Shown here one piece after another: positions 24,611 to 38,155 of a stretch of DNA of 64,000 bases. A program made the position numbers and the translations under genes. Each line of letters begins with the position of its first letter. The first letter of the stretch is position 1. Source of the stretch: Paraburkholderia podalyriae (GTDB lineage: Bacteria; Pseudomonadota; Gammaproteobacteria; Burkholderiales; Burkholderiaceae); contig NZ_VZQQ01000011.1 in NCBI RefSeq assembly GCF_014397785.1, forward strand, positions 1 to 64,000. Direction: 5' to 3'. Under the pieces are notes generated by a model. That model was not told where the DNA came from. It ran no database searches and was given only the letters and a program-made list of their open reading frames with translations.

Positions 24611-26082
24611 CAGAGCAGCAGCGTGTGCTGCATCGCCTGCAGACAGGCGCGCAACAGCGGATCCGGCACGATACCGAGCACCAGCACCGCGACGCCGTTG
24701 AGCGCGAGCAACGCGCGCGTGCTCGTGTCCGCGAGGATCTGCGACTTGTCTTGCGGCTCGTCGAAGTACATCAGCTTGACGATACGCAGATAGTAGAACG
24801 CGCCGAACAGCGACGTGATCACCGCGAGCACGGTCAGCCACGTCAGACCGGCGTTCATCGTTGCCTGCAGCACGGCGAGCTTCGCGTAGAAGCCAACTGC
24901 CGGCGGAATACCCGCGAGCGAGAACATCATGATCATCATCACGAACGCGAACACCGGGCTGCGCTGGTTGAGGCCCTTGAAGTCCTCCAGCGTGTCCGCT
25001 TCGAAGTCGCGGCGCGCGAGCAGCATAATGACGCCGAAGGTGCCGAGCGTCGTGATCAGGTAGACGATGCTGTAGAACATCGCCGAGCCGTATGCGCTCG
25101 CGGCGCCCGTGGTCTTCTGGTCGACCACGCCGGCGAGCAGGCCGAGCAGCACGAAACCCATGTTCGAGATCGCCGAATACGCAAGCATCCGCTTGACGTT
25201 GCGCTGCACGATACCGGTGATGTTGCCGACGATCAGCGACAGCGCCGCCAGAATCACCAGCATCTGTTGCCATTCGACCGCGAGTGGCAGCAGACCCATC
25301 ACGAGGAAGCGCAGGCCCCATGCGAAGGCGGCAACTTTCGGACCGCCGCCCACCACGAGAGTCATCGCCGTCGGTGCACCCTGGTACACGTCAGGCACCC
25401 ACATATGGAACGGCACCGCACCCATCTTGAAAGCCACACCGGCCACGATGAAGATCACGCCGAACAGCAGCACGGTCGGATCGTAGTGGCTCGTGCTGAT
25501 CGCCTTGAACACTTCGTTCAGGTCGAGCGAGCCGGTCGCGCCATACAGCATCGAGATGCCGTAGAGCAGGAAACCGGAAGCCAGCGCGCCGAGCACGTAA
25601 TACTTCATCGCCGCTTCGTTCGAAGACGCTACTTCCCGACGCAGTGCGATGACCGCGTACAGCGACAGCGACATCAGTTCCAGACCGAGATACAGCGTCA
25701 GGAAGTTGTTGCCCGAGATCATCACGATCTGGCCCAGCAGCGAGAACATGCCGAGCAGGAAGAAGTCACCGCGGTACAGGCCACGGTCTTCCAGGTAGCG
25801 ACGCGAATAAACGACGGATACCGCATAGCCGAGCGACACCACCGCCTTCATCACGTTGGCGAACGGATCGACCACGTACATGTGATCGAAGAAGTAATGC
25901 ACTTGCGGGTCGAACGCATTGATCGCGAACCAGATCCCGGCGACGAGCGTCGAGAAGAACGCGATGAAATACGTGGTGCGACGACCCTCCTGGCCGACGA
26001 ACGTGTCGTTGAGCCACGCGACGACAACGGCGAGCATCACCAGTGCGTCGGGCAACAGAGCAGTCATAGGGGCGTTTTGCAT
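24610..26082 (-). CDS. nuoN: NADH-quinone oxidoreductase subunit N
   Basis: A 490-residue proton-pumping antiporter-like subunit of complex I, with about 14 membrane helices. Typical blocks are KYYVLGALASGFLLYGISM, FKMGAVPFHMWVPDVYQGAP (with the key Lys) and VKRMLAYSAISNMGF. It is full length. It is the last nuo gene and follows nuoM by 24 bases. Confidence 0.96.
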   Translation of the reverse strand: MQNAPMTALLPDALVMLAVVVAWLNDTFVGQEGRRTTYFIAFFSTLVAGIWFAINAFDPQVHYFFDHMYVVDPFANVMKAVVSLGYAVSVVYSRRYLEDRGLYRGDFFLLGMFSLLGQIVMISGNNFLTLYLGLELMSLSLYAVIALRREVASSNEAAMKYYVLGALASGFLLYGISMLYGATGSLDLNEVFKAISTSHYDPTVLLFGVIFIVAGVAFKMGAVPFHMWVPDVYQGAPTAMTLVVGGGPKVAAFAWGLRFLVMGLLPLAVEWQQMLVILAALSLIVGNITGIVQRNVKRMLAYSAISNMGFVLLGLLAGVVDQKTTGAASAYGSAMFYSIVYLITTLGTFGVIMLLARRDFEADTLEDFKGLNQRSPVFAFVMMIMMFSLAGIPPAVGFYAKLAVLQATMNAGLTWLTVLAVITSLFGAFYYLRIVKLMYFDEPQDKSQILADTSTRALLALNGVAVLVLGIVPDPLLRACLQAMQHTLLL

Positions 26083-26106
26083 GGTCTTAAATTCCTCCGC
26101 TCGTCG

Positions 26107-27597
26107 TTACTGAGGCAACGGCAGCTTCGATTGAGCAACGTGGGAGAGGAGGTTTTCCACGGATACGTGCATCACATCGGTGAAGGGCTTCGGATACAGG
26201 CCCATGAAAAGCGTCAGTGCGGCGAGCACTGCCAGCATGAAAAATTCGCGACGGCCGATGTCGAGCAGGCTCTTCACGTGGTCGTTCGCGACCGCGCCGA
26301 AGTAGACGCGCTTGTACATCCACAGCGTGTAGGCTGCGCCGAGAATCAGCGTGACTGCCGCGCCACCCGCGATCCAGAAGTTGTACTGGACGGAGGCTAG
26401 AATCACCATGAATTCGCCGACGAAACCGGAGGTGCCCGGCAAGCCGCAGTTCGCCATCGCGAACAGCATCACGAACGCCGCGAACTTCGGCATCACGTTG
26501 ACGACGCCGCCGTAATCGGCAATCTGACGCGAGTGCATGCGGTCGTACAGCACGCCGATGCTCAGGAACATCGCGCCCGAGATGAAGCCGTGCGAAATCA
26601 TCTGCACGATCGCGCCTTCCGCGCCGAGCTGATTGAAGATGAAGAAGCCGAGCGTGACGAAGCCCATGTGCGCGATCGACGAATACGCGACCAGCTTCTT
26701 CATGTCGGCCTGCACCATCGCGACGAGACCGATGTAGATCACCGCGATCAGCGACAGCGTGATGACGACCGGCGCGAGGAAATGGCTCGCATCCGGCGTG
26801 ACCGGCAGCGAGAAGCGCAGGAAACCGTACGCACCTAGCTTCAGCATGATCGCGGCCAGCACGACCGAGCCGCCGGTCGGCGCTTCCACGTGCGCGTCCG
26901 GCAACCACGTGTGCACCGGCCACATCGGCACCTTCACGGCGAAGGCCAGGAAGAACGCGATAAACAACAGCACCTGCGGCGTCATCGCGATTTGCGCGTG
27001 CTGCCACGTGGCGAGGTCGAACGAGCCGGTCTCGTTGTACAGATAGATCAGCGCGACCAGCATCAGCAGGGAGCCCATCAGCGTGTACAGGAAGAACTTG
27101 AACGCCGCGTACACGCGGTTCGCTCCGCCCCACACGCCGATGATGATATACATCGGAATCAGCGTCGCTTCGAAGAACACGTAGAACAGCATGCCGTCGG
27201 CCGCGCTGAACACGCCGACCATGATGCCCGACAGGATCAGGAATGCCGCGAGATACTGGCCGACGTTCTTCGTGATCACTTCCCACGCTGAAATCACGAC
27301 GATCACCGTAATCAACGCGGTCAACACGACGAACCACATCGAAATGCCGTCCACGCCGAGGTGGTACGTGATGTGGAAGCGCTCGATCCAGTTCGCCTGT
27401 TCGACGAACTGCAGGTCGGAGGTGCTCGAATCGAAGCTGGTGATCAGCGGCAGCGTGACGAGGAAGCTCAGAACCGAGCCGAGCAGCGAAATCCAGCGCG
27501 CGGGGGCGGGGTTGTCGTCGTTGCCGATCGCGAGAACCAGCAGGCCGAAGAGAATGGGCAACCAGATCGCGATGCTGAGAATCGGATAAGCGTGCAT
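26107..27597 (-). CDS. nuoM: NADH-quinone oxidoreductase subunit M
   Basis: A 496-residue antiporter-like membrane subunit of complex I. The start at 27597 (MHAYPILSIAIWLPILFG) is the family start; the frame is open further upstream into nuoL. Conserved blocks include FFEATLIPMYIIIGVWGG, VPMWPVHTWLPDAHVEAP and KKLVAYSSIAHMGFV. It lies 14 bases after nuoL. Confidence 0.96.
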   Translation of the reverse strand: MHAYPILSIAIWLPILFGLLVLAIGNDDNPAPARWISLLGSVLSFLVTLPLITSFDSSTSDLQFVEQANWIERFHITYHLGVDGISMWFVVLTALITVIVVISAWEVITKNVGQYLAAFLILSGIMVGVFSAADGMLFYVFFEATLIPMYIIIGVWGGANRVYAAFKFFLYTLMGSLLMLVALIYLYNETGSFDLATWQHAQIAMTPQVLLFIAFFLAFAVKVPMWPVHTWLPDAHVEAPTGGSVVLAAIMLKLGAYGFLRFSLPVTPDASHFLAPVVITLSLIAVIYIGLVAMVQADMKKLVAYSSIAHMGFVTLGFFIFNQLGAEGAIVQMISHGFISGAMFLSIGVLYDRMHSRQIADYGGVVNVMPKFAAFVMLFAMANCGLPGTSGFVGEFMVILASVQYNFWIAGGAAVTLILGAAYTLWMYKRVYFGAVANDHVKSLLDIGRREFFMLAVLAALTLFMGLYPKPFTDVMHVSVENLLSHVAQSKLPLPQ

Positions 27598-27611
27598 AAG
27601 TGTCTCTCGCC

Positions 27612-29678
<2,067 letters not shown>

Positions 29679-29695
29679 AACCGCTTTTCCTGAAA

Positions 29696-30001
29696 TTAAC
29701 CTTTGAGCTGATCGAGATCCTCGACATTGATCGTGTCGAGACTACGGAACAGGGTCACCAGAATTGCGAGACCGATCGCCGCTTCGGCTGCCGCAACCGT
29801 CAGTACGAAGAAGACGAAAATCTGGCCGTGCACGTCGCCCAGGTAGTGCGAGAACGCAACGAAATTGGTGTTCACCGCCAGCAGCATCAGTTCGATCGCC
29901 ATCAGGATGATGATGACGTTGCGGCGGTTCAGGAAAATGCCGACGATGCTGATCGCAAACAGGATCGCGCCGAGGACAAGGTAATGGGCAAGGGTCAACA
30001 T
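29696..30001 (-). CDS. nuoK: NADH-quinone oxidoreductase subunit K
   Basis: A 101-residue subunit with three membrane helices. The conserved glutamates of the proton path are visible in [11 protein letters not shown] and [11 protein letters not shown]. The start at 30001 ([21 protein letters not shown]) is the family start; it lies 20 bases after nuoJ. Confidence 0.96.
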
Positions 30002-30021
30002 GATTTCTATCTCCTGTCCGC

Positions 30022-30714
30022 TCAGCTGTTCTTGGCAGGTGCCGAGTCGGCTGCTGCTGCCGCTGCCGCGGCAGCAGCTTGTTCCGCCGCGATTGTCGCC
30101 GCGGTTTTCTCTGACGGCATCTTCACGACGCGCACGCGATCCTGGGCACGGACCTTGACCTGGGCGCTGACGTTCTGACGCTTGCTGTCCTTCTTGTGGC
30201 TCGTGGTCAGCGCGATCGCCGCGATGATCGCCACCAGCAGGATCAGGCCAGCGATTTCGAACGCGAAGATGTAGTCGGTATAGATGACCTTGCCGATCAG
30301 ACGCGTATTCGACCAGTCGCCCATACCGGCCGCGGCTGCGGCCGTGTCGTGCAGTGCCGTGGTGGTCGCGCCGTAGCCGTGCCACAGGATCAGCGCGGTT
30401 TCGATCACGATGATCGCGCCCACCGCCGAGGCCATCGGCACGAAACGTTTGAAGTCCTTGCGCAGCACGTCGAGGTTGATATCCAGCATCATCACGACGA
30501 ACAGGAATAGCACCATCACCGCGCCGACGTAGACCAGCACCAGCAGGATCGCGAGGAACTCGGCCTCCAGCAGCATCCAGATCGCGGCTGCGTTGAAGAA
30601 CGCCAGCACCAGAAACAGTGCGGACGACACCGGGTTGCGCGAGGTGATCACCTTCAGCCCTGACACCACCAGGAGCAGCGCGAAGATGTAGAACAGTACG
30701 GTCGTGAATTCCAT
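30022..30714 (-). CDS. nuoJ: NADH-quinone oxidoreductase subunit J
   Basis: A 230-residue membrane subunit with five helices in the first 165 residues ([40 protein letters not shown]). The last 50 residues are a charged and then poly-alanine tail with about ten consecutive Ala, beyond the E. coli length, presumably disordered on the cytoplasmic side. It is separated from nuoI by 192 bases, the largest gap in the operon. Confidence 0.95.
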
Positions 30715-30814
30715 GATTACCGGTTCATCGTTAGGCCATCGTCAGGCATTGTTCTTTGGCACGCGTGGCTGGCAACAGCGGACGGAACCGCCAGAACCTC
30801 CACACAGGTGCGCC

Positions 30815-30840
30815 GTGCCGCGGCGTTCAGGCCGCGGCGC
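30815..30840. other. GC hairpin in the nuoI-nuoJ gap
   Basis: GCCGCGGC is repeated in inverted form around a 6-base loop (30817-30838). It has no T-run, so it is not a standard terminator; it could be an mRNA processing or stability element. Three TTACTGC copies (30862, 30871, 30883) lie beside it on the nuoI side. Confidence 0.5.
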
Positions 30841-30906
30841 TCGGCCCGACAGCAGGCCGTGTTACTGCTTTTACTGCCGCAATTACTGCGTCAGCGGGAA
30901 AGCGCT

Positions 30907-31395
30907 TCAACGATACGGTGCGTCGGCTGCCTTGTTGGCGGCGATTTGTGCTTCATAGCGGTCGCCAACGGCCAGCAGCATGTCCTTCGTGAAGTACAGG
31001 TCGCCGCGCTTCTCGCCGTGAAATTCGAGAATGTGCGTCTCGACGATCGAGTCGACCGGGCAGCTCTCTTCGCAGAAACCGCAGAAGATGCACTTGGTCA
31101 GGTCGATGTCGTAGCGCGTCGTGCGGCGCGTGTTGTCCGCGCGCGCTTCCGATTCGATGGTGATCGCGAGCGCCGGGCACACTGCTTCGCAAAGCTTGCA
31201 CGCGATGCAGCGCTCTTCGCCGTTTTCATAGCGGCGCAGCGCATGCAGACCGCGGAAACGCGGCGAGATCGGAGTCTTCTCTTCCGGGAACTGCACGGTG
31301 ATCTTGCGCTGGAACGTGTAGCGTCCGGTCAGCGCGAGGCCTTTCAGCAGTTCCGTGAGGAAGAAAGTCTTGAAGAAGTTTTGGATTGCGGTCAT
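30907..31395 (-). CDS. nuoI: NADH-quinone oxidoreductase subunit I
   Basis: A 162-residue ferredoxin-like subunit of the peripheral arm. Two tetranuclear iron-sulfur motifs are intact: [12 protein letters not shown] and [12 protein letters not shown] (clusters N6a and N6b). It passes electrons towards NuoB. It starts 15 bases after nuoH. Confidence 0.96.
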   Translation of the reverse strand: MTAIQNFFKTFFLTELLKGLALTGRYTFQRKITVQFPEEKTPISPRFRGLHALRRYENGEERCIACKLCEAVCPALAITIESEARADNTRRTTRYDIDLTKCIFCGFCEESCPVDSIVETHILEFHGEKRGDLYFTKDMLLAVGDRYEAQIAANKAADAPYR

Positions 31396-31410
31396 AGGTT
31401 CGTCCGCCCT

Positions 31411-32475
31411 TTATTTCCAGATGTTCAACGGCGACATGATCCAGAAGCCGACCACCACGAGCCACACCACGCAGACCGGAATGAAAATCTTCCAGCCGAG
31501 ACGCATGATCTGGTCATAGCGATAGCGCGGGAACGTGGCACGCGCCCAGATGAACACCGACAACAGGAAGAAAACCTTGGCGACGAGCCAGACGATGCCC
31601 GGGATGAACGACAGGAACCCGAACGGGGCGCTCCAGCCGCCGAGGAACAGTGTTGCAGCCAATGCCGAGATCACGATCATGTTGATGTACTCGGCGAGGA
31701 AGAACAGCGCGAACGCCATACCCGAGTAATCGATCATGTGGCCCGCGACGATTTCCGATTCGCCCTCCACCACGTCGAACGGGTGGCGGTTCGTTTCGGC
31801 GATGCCCGAGATGAAGTACACGACGAACATCGGCAGCAGCGGCAGCCAGTTCCAGGACAGGAAGTTCAGGCCGTGCGAGGCGAAGAAGCCCTGCTCCTGC
31901 GAGCCGACGATGCCCGACAGGTTCAGCGTGCCGGCCGTCATCAGCACGACCACCAGCGCGAAGCCCATCGAGATTTCGTACGAGACCATCTGCGCGGCGG
32001 CGCGCATCGCGCCGAGGAACGCGTATTTCGAGTTCGACGCCCAGCCGGCCAGAATCACGCCATACACGCCGATCGACGAGATCGCCATCGCGTACAACAG
32101 ACCCGCGTTGATGTCGCCCAGCACCGCGCCCGCCTGGAACGGAATCACCGCCCAGACCGCGAAGGCCGGCACCACCACCATGATCGGCGCGATCATGTAG
32201 ATCCAGCGACTTGCCTGGGCGGGCTGGATCACTTCCTTCAGCAGCAGTTTCAGCACGTCGGCGATCGGCTGCAAGAGCCCGGCGGGGCCCACGCGGTTCG
32301 GACCGAGACGCACGTGCATCCAGCCGATGAGCTTACGCTCCCACAGGATCAGATAAGCGACGCACAGCAGGATCACAACGGCCACCACCAGGATGCGCAC
32401 GAGCGCCCACACCGTGGGCCATGCCACACCGAGAAGTTGGGCGCCGCCCGAGTTGATCGTATCGAACAAGCTCAT
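31411..32475 (-). CDS. nuoH: NADH-quinone oxidoreductase subunit H
   Basis: A 354-residue membrane subunit with eight or nine helices that forms the quinone chamber with NuoB and NuoD. Conserved blocks [20 protein letters not shown] and [19 protein letters not shown] are present. Its start directly abuts the nuoG stop. Confidence 0.96.
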   Translation of the reverse strand: MSLFDTINSGGAQLLGVAWPTVWALVRILVVAVVILLCVAYLILWERKLIGWMHVRLGPNRVGPAGLLQPIADVLKLLLKEVIQPAQASRWIYMIAPIMVVVPAFAVWAVIPFQAGAVLGDINAGLLYAMAISSIGVYGVILAGWASNSKYAFLGAMRAAAQMVSYEISMGFALVVVLMTAGTLNLSGIVGSQEQGFFASHGLNFLSWNWLPLLPMFVVYFISGIAETNRHPFDVVEGESEIVAGHMIDYSGMAFALFFLAEYINMIVISALAATLFLGGWSAPFGFLSFIPGIVWLVAKVFFLLSVFIWARATFPRYRYDQIMRLGWKIFIPVCVVWLVVVGFWIMSPLNIWK

Positions 32476-34809
32476 TTACGCCTTCTCCACCACCAGTTCA
32501 CCGAACAGGCTGCCCAGCGCTGCACCGGCAGGCGTAGCCGCCGATACGCGGACGACTGTCTCCGCAAGATTCGCATCGCGCACGGCCGGCAACTGCACCG
32601 CTTGCTCGCCCTGACGAACGCGCACCGCGTCCCCCTCTTTCAATCCCAGTCTGTCGAACAGCGCAGCCGGCAGGCCGACCGAGTTCGCCGCACGGGCCGC
32701 CGCAGTCAGATGCAGCGACTCCGCGCGACGCACCAGCGCATCGGCATGATAGATCGGCACGTTCGCGAGACGCTCGAACTTGCCTTCCGCCGCCCTCACG
32801 GCCTTGCCGCGCGTCACCGCGACGCCGGTGCGGTTCGATAGACGCGACTTCAGTTCGCCGTCGCCGAGCGCGGCCGTGCGCACTTCTTCGACCGTGTCGT
32901 ATTCGAAGCCCGGCGCGCCGAGCAGGCTGCCCAGCACGCGCAACACCTTCCAGGCCGGACGCGTGTCGCCGAGCGGACGCACGACGCCGTTGAACGCCTG
33001 CACCGTGCCTTCCGCGTTGATGTAGGCGCCGGCCGTTTCCGTGAACGGCGCGATCGGCAGCAGCACGTCGGCGTAGTCGGCGCCCGTCTGGAACGGCGAC
33101 ATCACGACGACCATGTCGGCCTGCTTCAGCGCGGCAAGCGCCCGCGCCGGATAGGCCGTGTCGAATTCCGGCTCGAGGTTCAGCAGCAGATAGCCCTTGC
33201 GCGGCTGCTCGAACACTTCGCGCGCATTCAGACCGCCATCGCCCGGCAGCGCATTCACGAGGTGCGCGCCGACCGTGTTGGCCGCTTCGGTAAGGAAACC
33301 GAGCGTTGCGCCGGTTGCCTCGGCAATCCATTGCGCCGCGGAGTGGATCGCCGCGAAGTCCGGATGACGGACCGCTTCGTTGCCGAGCAGCACGACACGA
33401 TGCTCGCCGGTAGTCAGCGATTTCGCGATCTGCTTGTGTGCGTCGTTCGGCTGCGTGCCCGCGAATGCTTCCGGCAGCGCGACGCCCTTCGCTTCGCCCA
33501 CTGCACCGGCGACACCCGCGAGCGCGTCGAGCCATGCCGACGGCGCCGCGACCACGCGGTGCGCCTGCGGGATCAACGCGTCGTCGTTGGTGGACTGGAT
33601 CAGCGTGAGCGCCGAGCCGCCGCGAGCGACCTGGCGCAGACGTGCGGCGAACAGCGGATGATCGCGGCGCAGATCCGAGCCGATCACGAGCGCGGCGTCG
33701 ACGTTCGACAGATCGGCGATCGTGCTGCCGAGCCACGGCGCGCCGGTAACGGGCGCCGAGAAATCAGACTGACGCAGACGGAAGTCGACGTTCGGCGTGC
33801 CGACCGCTTGTGCGATCTGCTTCAACAGGAACAATTCTTCGACCGTGCTGTGTGCGCTCGACAGCGCCGCCAGCGCGTTCGCGCCGTGGTCACCCTTGAT
33901 GCCGTTCAGCCCTTTGACCACGTATTCGAGCGCGGTCTGCCAGTCGGTTTCGACCCACTGGCCGCCCTGCTTGAGCATCGGCTTCGTCAGACGCTCGGGG
34001 CTGTTGAGGCCTTCGTACGAGAAGCGGTCCTTGTCCGAAATCCAGCACTCGTTGATCGCTTCGTTTTCGAACGGCAGAACGCGCATCACGCGGTTGTTCT
34101 TAACCTGCACGATGAGGTTCGCGCCGACGGAATCGTGCGGGCTCACGGACTTACGGCGCGACAGCTCCCATGTACGGGCGCTGTAGCGGAACGGCTTGCT
34201 CGTGAGCGCGCCGACCGGGCACAGGTCGATCATGTTGCCCGACAGTTCGGAATCGACTGTTTTGCCGACGAACGACGTGATTTCCGCATGCTCGCCGCGG
34301 CCCAGCATGCCGAGCTCCATCACGCCGGCGATTTCCTGGCCGAAGCGAACGCAACGCGTGCAGTGAATGCAGCGCGACATCTCTTCCATCGAGATCAGCG
34401 GGCCCACGTTCTTGTGGAACACCACGCGCTTTTCTTCGCTATAGCGCGACGACGACTTGCCGTAACCAACGGCCAGATCCTGCAACTGACATTCGCCGCC
34501 CTGGTCACAGATCGGGCAATCCAGCGGATGGTTGATCAGCAGGAATTCCATCACGGCTTGCTGACCCTTCACCGCCTTGTCCGACATGGTGCGCACGATC
34601 ATGCCGGCCGACACCGGGGTCGCACACGCGGGCACGGCCTTCGGCATCTTCTCGACATCGACCAGACACATCCGGCAATTGGCCGCAATCGACAGCTTCT
34701 TGTGATAGCAGAAGTGAGGAATGTAGGTGTCGACCTTATGCGCAGCCTGAATCACCATGCTGCCTTCAGGCACCTCGACTTTCTTGCCGTCTATTTCGAG
34801 TTCAACCAT
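32476..34809 (-). CDS. nuoG: NADH-quinone oxidoreductase subunit G
   Basis: A 777-residue iron-sulfur subunit. The N-terminal [2Fe-2S] ligands appear in PHFCYHKKLSIAANCRMC, then CPICDQGGECQLQD, the His/Cys ligands of N5, and CIHCTRCVRFGQ with a later CPVGALTSKPF. The remaining 550 residues form the molybdopterin-oxidoreductase-like domain without cofactor function. I chose ATG 34809 (MVELEIDGKKVEVPEG) with AGGAAG upstream over a TTG nine bases earlier. Confidence 0.95.
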   Translation of the reverse strand: MVELEIDGKKVEVPEGSMVIQAAHKVDTYIPHFCYHKKLSIAANCRMCLVDVEKMPKAVPACATPVSAGMIVRTMSDKAVKGQQAVMEFLLINHPLDCPICDQGGECQLQDLAVGYGKSSSRYSEEKRVVFHKNVGPLISMEEMSRCIHCTRCVRFGQEIAGVMELGMLGRGEHAEITSFVGKTVDSELSGNMIDLCPVGALTSKPFRYSARTWELSRRKSVSPHDSVGANLIVQVKNNRVMRVLPFENEAINECWISDKDRFSYEGLNSPERLTKPMLKQGGQWVETDWQTALEYVVKGLNGIKGDHGANALAALSSAHSTVEELFLLKQIAQAVGTPNVDFRLRQSDFSAPVTGAPWLGSTIADLSNVDAALVIGSDLRRDHPLFAARLRQVARGGSALTLIQSTNDDALIPQAHRVVAAPSAWLDALAGVAGAVGEAKGVALPEAFAGTQPNDAHKQIAKSLTTGEHRVVLLGNEAVRHPDFAAIHSAAQWIAEATGATLGFLTEAANTVGAHLVNALPGDGGLNAREVFEQPRKGYLLLNLEPEFDTAYPARALAALKQADMVVVMSPFQTGADYADVLLPIAPFTETAGAYINAEGTVQAFNGVVRPLGDTRPAWKVLRVLGSLLGAPGFEYDTVEEVRTAALGDGELKSRLSNRTGVAVTRGKAVRAAEGKFERLANVPIYHADALVRRAESLHLTAAARAANSVGLPAALFDRLGLKEGDAVRVRQGEQAVQLPAVRDANLAETVVRVSAATPAGAALGSLFGELVVEKA

Positions 34810-34949
34810 GATGGTCAATCTTCCTTAACCTGTTACCGCTCAATCGTTCGCCAGTTCATCGCCCGCTTCGGACGATGAATCCTGTGGTTGAGGTATTCGT
34901 CTGGTGGTTATCCGTGAGCTGCCTGTTGGCCGGACTCAGGCAGCCACCG

Positions 34950-36278
34950 TCATGCAGCCACTGTTTCGGGCGCCGCCGCCATGCCAGCATGACCGCCGAC
35001 GAGGCAATGCTTGTGGGCGACGTGATATTCGAATTCGTCCCAGTAGTGCTTCAGCATGCCCCGAACCGGCATCGCGGCCGCGTCGCCGAGCGCGCAGATC
35101 GTGCGGCCCATGATGTTGTCCGCGACGGAGTTCAGCAGATCCAGATCTTCCTGGCGGCCGAGACCATGCTCGATACGATGCACGACGCGATACAGCCAGC
35201 CCGTACCTTCCCGGCAAGGCGTGCACTGACCGCACGACTCTTCGTAATAGAAGTACGACAAACGCAGCAGCGAGCGCACCATGCAGCGCGTCTCGTCCAT
35301 CACGATCACCGCGCCCGAGCCGAGCATCGAGCCGGCCTTCGCGATCGAGTCGTAATCCATGTCGGTCTGCATCATCATGTCGCCCGGAATCACCGGCGCC
35401 GACGAACCGCCGGGAATCACGGCCTTGATCTTCTTGCCGCCGCGCATGCCGCCGGCGAGTTCCATCAGCGTCGCGAACGGCGTGCCGAGCGGAATTTCGT
35501 AATTGCCCGGACGCTCGACATCGCCCGACACCGAGAAAATCTTCGTGCCGCCGTTGTTCGGCTTGCCGATTTCAAGGTAATTCTGCGGGCCGATGGCGAG
35601 CAGGAAAGGCACCGCCGCGAACGTTTCGGTGTTGTTGATCGTGGTTGGCTTGCCGTACACGCCAAAGCTCGCCGGGAATGGCGGCTTGAAGCGCGGCTGA
35701 CCCTTCTTGCCCTCGATCGATTCGAGCAGCGCGGTTTCCTCGCCGCAGATGTACGCGCCGTAACCGTGGTGCGCATGCAACTGGAACGAGAAGCCCGAGC
35801 CCATGATGTTGTCGCCGAGGAACCCGGCGCGACGAGCTTCTTCTAACGCTTCTTCAAAGCGCTTATAGACTTCCCAGATTTCGCCGTGAATATAGTTGTA
35901 GCCGACCGTAATGCCCATCGCGTACGCGCCGATCGCCATACCTTCGATCAGCGAATGCGGATTGAAGCGCAGGATGTCGCGATCCTTGAACGTACCCGGC
36001 TCGCCCTCGTCCGAATTGCAGACGAGGTACTTCTGGCCCGGGAACTGACGCGGCATGAAGCTCCACTTCAGACCGGTCGGGAAGCCCGCGCCGCCGCGGC
36101 CGCGCAGACCCGACGCCTTGACGTCGGCGATTACCTGCTCGGGCGCGATCTTTTCTTCCAGGATGCGGCGCAGCTGCGCGTAACCGCCGCGCGCCAAGTA
36201 GTCTTCGAGATGCCAGTTGTCGCCGTTCAGGCCGGCGAGAATCAGCGGTTTGATGTGACGATCGTGTAAAGACGTCAT
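34950..36278 (-). CDS. nuoF: NADH-quinone oxidoreductase subunit F
   Basis: A 442-residue NADH-binding subunit holding FMN and cluster N3. [16 protein letters not shown] and [18 protein letters not shown] blocks bind [21 protein letters not shown] carries the iron-sulfur cysteines. The start at 36278 overlaps the nuoE stop by 4 bases (ATGA), so the two are coupled. About 140 bases separate it from nuoG. Confidence 0.96.
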   Translation of the reverse strand: MTSLHDRHIKPLILAGLNGDNWHLEDYLARGGYAQLRRILEEKIAPEQVIADVKASGLRGRGGAGFPTGLKWSFMPRQFPGQKYLVCNSDEGEPGTFKDRDILRFNPHSLIEGMAIGAYAMGITVGYNYIHGEIWEVYKRFEEALEEARRAGFLGDNIMGSGFSFQLHAHHGYGAYICGEETALLESIEGKKGQPRFKPPFPASFGVYGKPTTINNTETFAAVPFLLAIGPQNYLEIGKPNNGGTKIFSVSGDVERPGNYEIPLGTPFATLMELAGGMRGGKKIKAVIPGGSSAPVIPGDMMMQTDMDYDSIAKAGSMLGSGAVIVMDETRCMVRSLLRLSYFYYEESCGQCTPCREGTGWLYRVVHRIEHGLGRQEDLDLLNSVADNIMGRTICALGDAAAMPVRGMLKHYWDEFEYHVAHKHCLVGGHAGMAAAPETVAA

Positions 36279-36760
36279 TTCGAAAGTTCCTCGAGCAGCT
36301 GGTCGATCTTCTCGCGGCTCATGAAGCTGCACATGCGTTGATTGTTCACCAGCATCACCGGCGCGTCGCCGCACGAACCCATGCACTCACCTTCTTTCAG
36401 CGTGAATTTGCCATCGAGCGTGGTTTCGCCGAAGTCGATGCCGAGCTTCTGCTTCAGGTATTCAGCGGCGCTTTCGGAACCGCCGTCCGGGCCGAGCTGA
36501 CACGGCAGGTTCGTACAGAGCGTGATCTTGAACTTGCCGACCGGCGAGGTCTCGTACATCGTGTAGAAGGTCGCTACCTCCTGCACGGCGATTGCCGGCA
36601 TGCCGAGATAATCCGCGACGAACTGCATGAGTTCGGGCGACAGCCAGCCATGCTCCGTTTGAGCAGTGGCCAACGCCGACATCACGGCGGACTGTTTCTG
36701 ATCGGCGGGGTACTTTGCGACCGCACGATCGATTTCTTTCAGGCCTTCAGCTGAGATCAT
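36275..36760 (-). CDS. nuoE: NADH-quinone oxidoreductase subunit E
   Basis: A 161-residue thioredoxin-like subunit with the [2Fe-2S] cluster N1a ligands in [10 protein letters not shown] and [11 protein letters not shown]. The start at ATG 36760 ([18 protein letters not shown]) follows the family; an upstream TTG frame (36781) is possible but lacks spacing to the AGGAA. It couples to nuoF. Confidence 0.94.
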   Translation of the reverse strand: MISAEGLKEIDRAVAKYPADQKQSAVMSALATAQTEHGWLSPELMQFVADYLGMPAIAVQEVATFYTMYETSPVGKFKITLCTNLPCQLGPDGGSESAAEYLKQKLGIDFGETTLDGKFTLKEGECMGSCGDAPVMLVNNQRMCSFMSREKIDQLLEELSK

Positions 36761-36892
36761 TTTCAGACACGACTCTTTCAATTCCTACCGAACGAAAACC
36801 CGTCGCTGACGTCATACTGCGACAGACCCGGCGTTCCTTTACTTGACGCGCTGGCGGTGCGATGACCGCAGACACGCGTCGATGAATACGTC

Positions 36893-38146
36893 CTAGCGAT
36901 CCACTTCGCCGAACACTATGTCCTGCGTGCCGATGATCGTCACTGCGTCGGCGATCATGTGACCGCGCGCCATTTCATCGAGCGAGGACAAGTGCGCATA
37001 GCCCGGTGCGCGAATCTTCAGGCGATACGGCTTGTTGGCGCCGTCCGAGATCAGATAGATGCCGAACTCGCCCTTCGGATGTTCGACTGCGGCATACGCC
37101 TCGCCTTCCGGTACGTGGAAGCCTTCGGTGAACAGCTTGAAGTGATGGATCAGATCTTCCATGTTCGACTTCATGCCGACGCGCGACGGCGGCGCAACCT
37201 TGTGATTGTCCGTCATCACCGGGCCGGGATTTTTGCGCAACCACTCAATGCACTGTTTCGCGATACGCGTGGACTGACGCATTTCTTCGACGCGCACCAG
37301 ATAGCGGTCATAGCAGTCACCATTCACGCCGACCGGGATGTCGAAGTCGAGCTTGTCATAAACTTCGTACGGCTGCTTCTTGCGCAGGTCCCACTCGATG
37401 CCAGAGCCGCGCAGCATCGCCCCGGTCATGCCGAGTTGCAGCGCGCGTTCCGGGCTCACCACGCCGATGCCGACCAGACGCTGCTTCCAGATCCGATTGT
37501 CGGTGAGCAGCGTTTCGTATTCGTCGACGTACGTCGGGAAACGCGTGAAGAAGTCGTCGATGAAGTCGAGCAGTGAACCCTGCCGGTTCTCGTTCATCTT
37601 CGACAAGGCTTTCGCATTGCGAATCTTCGATGCCTTGTATTGCGGCATTGCGTCAGGCAGATCGCGATAGACGCCGCCCGGACGATAGTAAGCCGCGTGC
37701 ATCCGCGCACCCGACACCGCTTCGTACACGTCCATCAGGTCTTCGCGCTCGCGGAACGCGTAGAGGAACACCGCCATCGCGCCGACGTCGAGCGCGTGCG
37801 AGCCGATCCACATCAAGTGATTCAACACGCGCGTGACTTCGTCGAACAGCACGCGGATGTATTGCGCGCGCAGCGGCACGTCGATGCCGAGTAGCTTTTC
37901 AATGGCCAGCACATAGCCGTGCTCGTTGACCATCATCGACACGTAGTCGAGACGATCCATGTACGGCACCGACTGGATGAACGTCTTGCTTTCGGCGAGC
38001 TTTTCAGTCGCGCGATGCAGCAGACCGATGTGCGGATCGGCGCGTTGGATCACTTCGCCGTCGAGTTCGAGCACGAGACGCAGCACACCATGCGCTGCCG
38101 GGTGCTGCGGGCCGAAGTTGAGCGTGTAGTTCTTGATCTCTGCCAT
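36893..38146 (-). CDS. nuoD: NADH-quinone oxidoreductase subunit D
   Basis: A 417-residue 49-kDa-type subunit that lines the quinone site with Nuo[36 protein letters not shown] and [18 protein letters not shown] are the conserved blocks. Full length; nine bases after nuoC. Confidence 0.96.
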   Translation of the reverse strand: MAEIKNYTLNFGPQHPAAHGVLRLVLELDGEVIQRADPHIGLLHRATEKLAESKTFIQSVPYMDRLDYVSMMVNEHGYVLAIEKLLGIDVPLRAQYIRVLFDEVTRVLNHLMWIGSHALDVGAMAVFLYAFREREDLMDVYEAVSGARMHAAYYRPGGVYRDLPDAMPQYKASKIRNAKALSKMNENRQGSLLDFIDDFFTRFPTYVDEYETLLTDNRIWKQRLVGIGVVSPERALQLGMTGAMLRGSGIEWDLRKKQPYEVYDKLDFDIPVGVNGDCYDRYLVRVEEMRQSTRIAKQCIEWLRKNPGPVMTDNHKVAPPSRVGMKSNMEDLIHHFKLFTEGFHVPEGEAYAAVEHPKGEFGIYLISDGANKPYRLKIRAPGYAHLSSLDEMARGHMIADAVTIIGTQDIVFGEVDR

Positions 38147-38155
38147 GACGTTCTC

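Noticed and set aside
24625..26400. 591-residue plus-strand frame opposite nuoN
   Set aside because: Antisense shadow with extreme His/Glu/Arg content.
30808..32841. 677-residue plus-strand frame across nuoI and nuoH
   Set aside because: Composition is Arg/Glu/His-rich noise opposite conserved complex I genes.
33262..34878. 538-residue plus-strand frame opposite nuoG
   Set aside because: Antisense shadow of nuoG without a recognisable domain.
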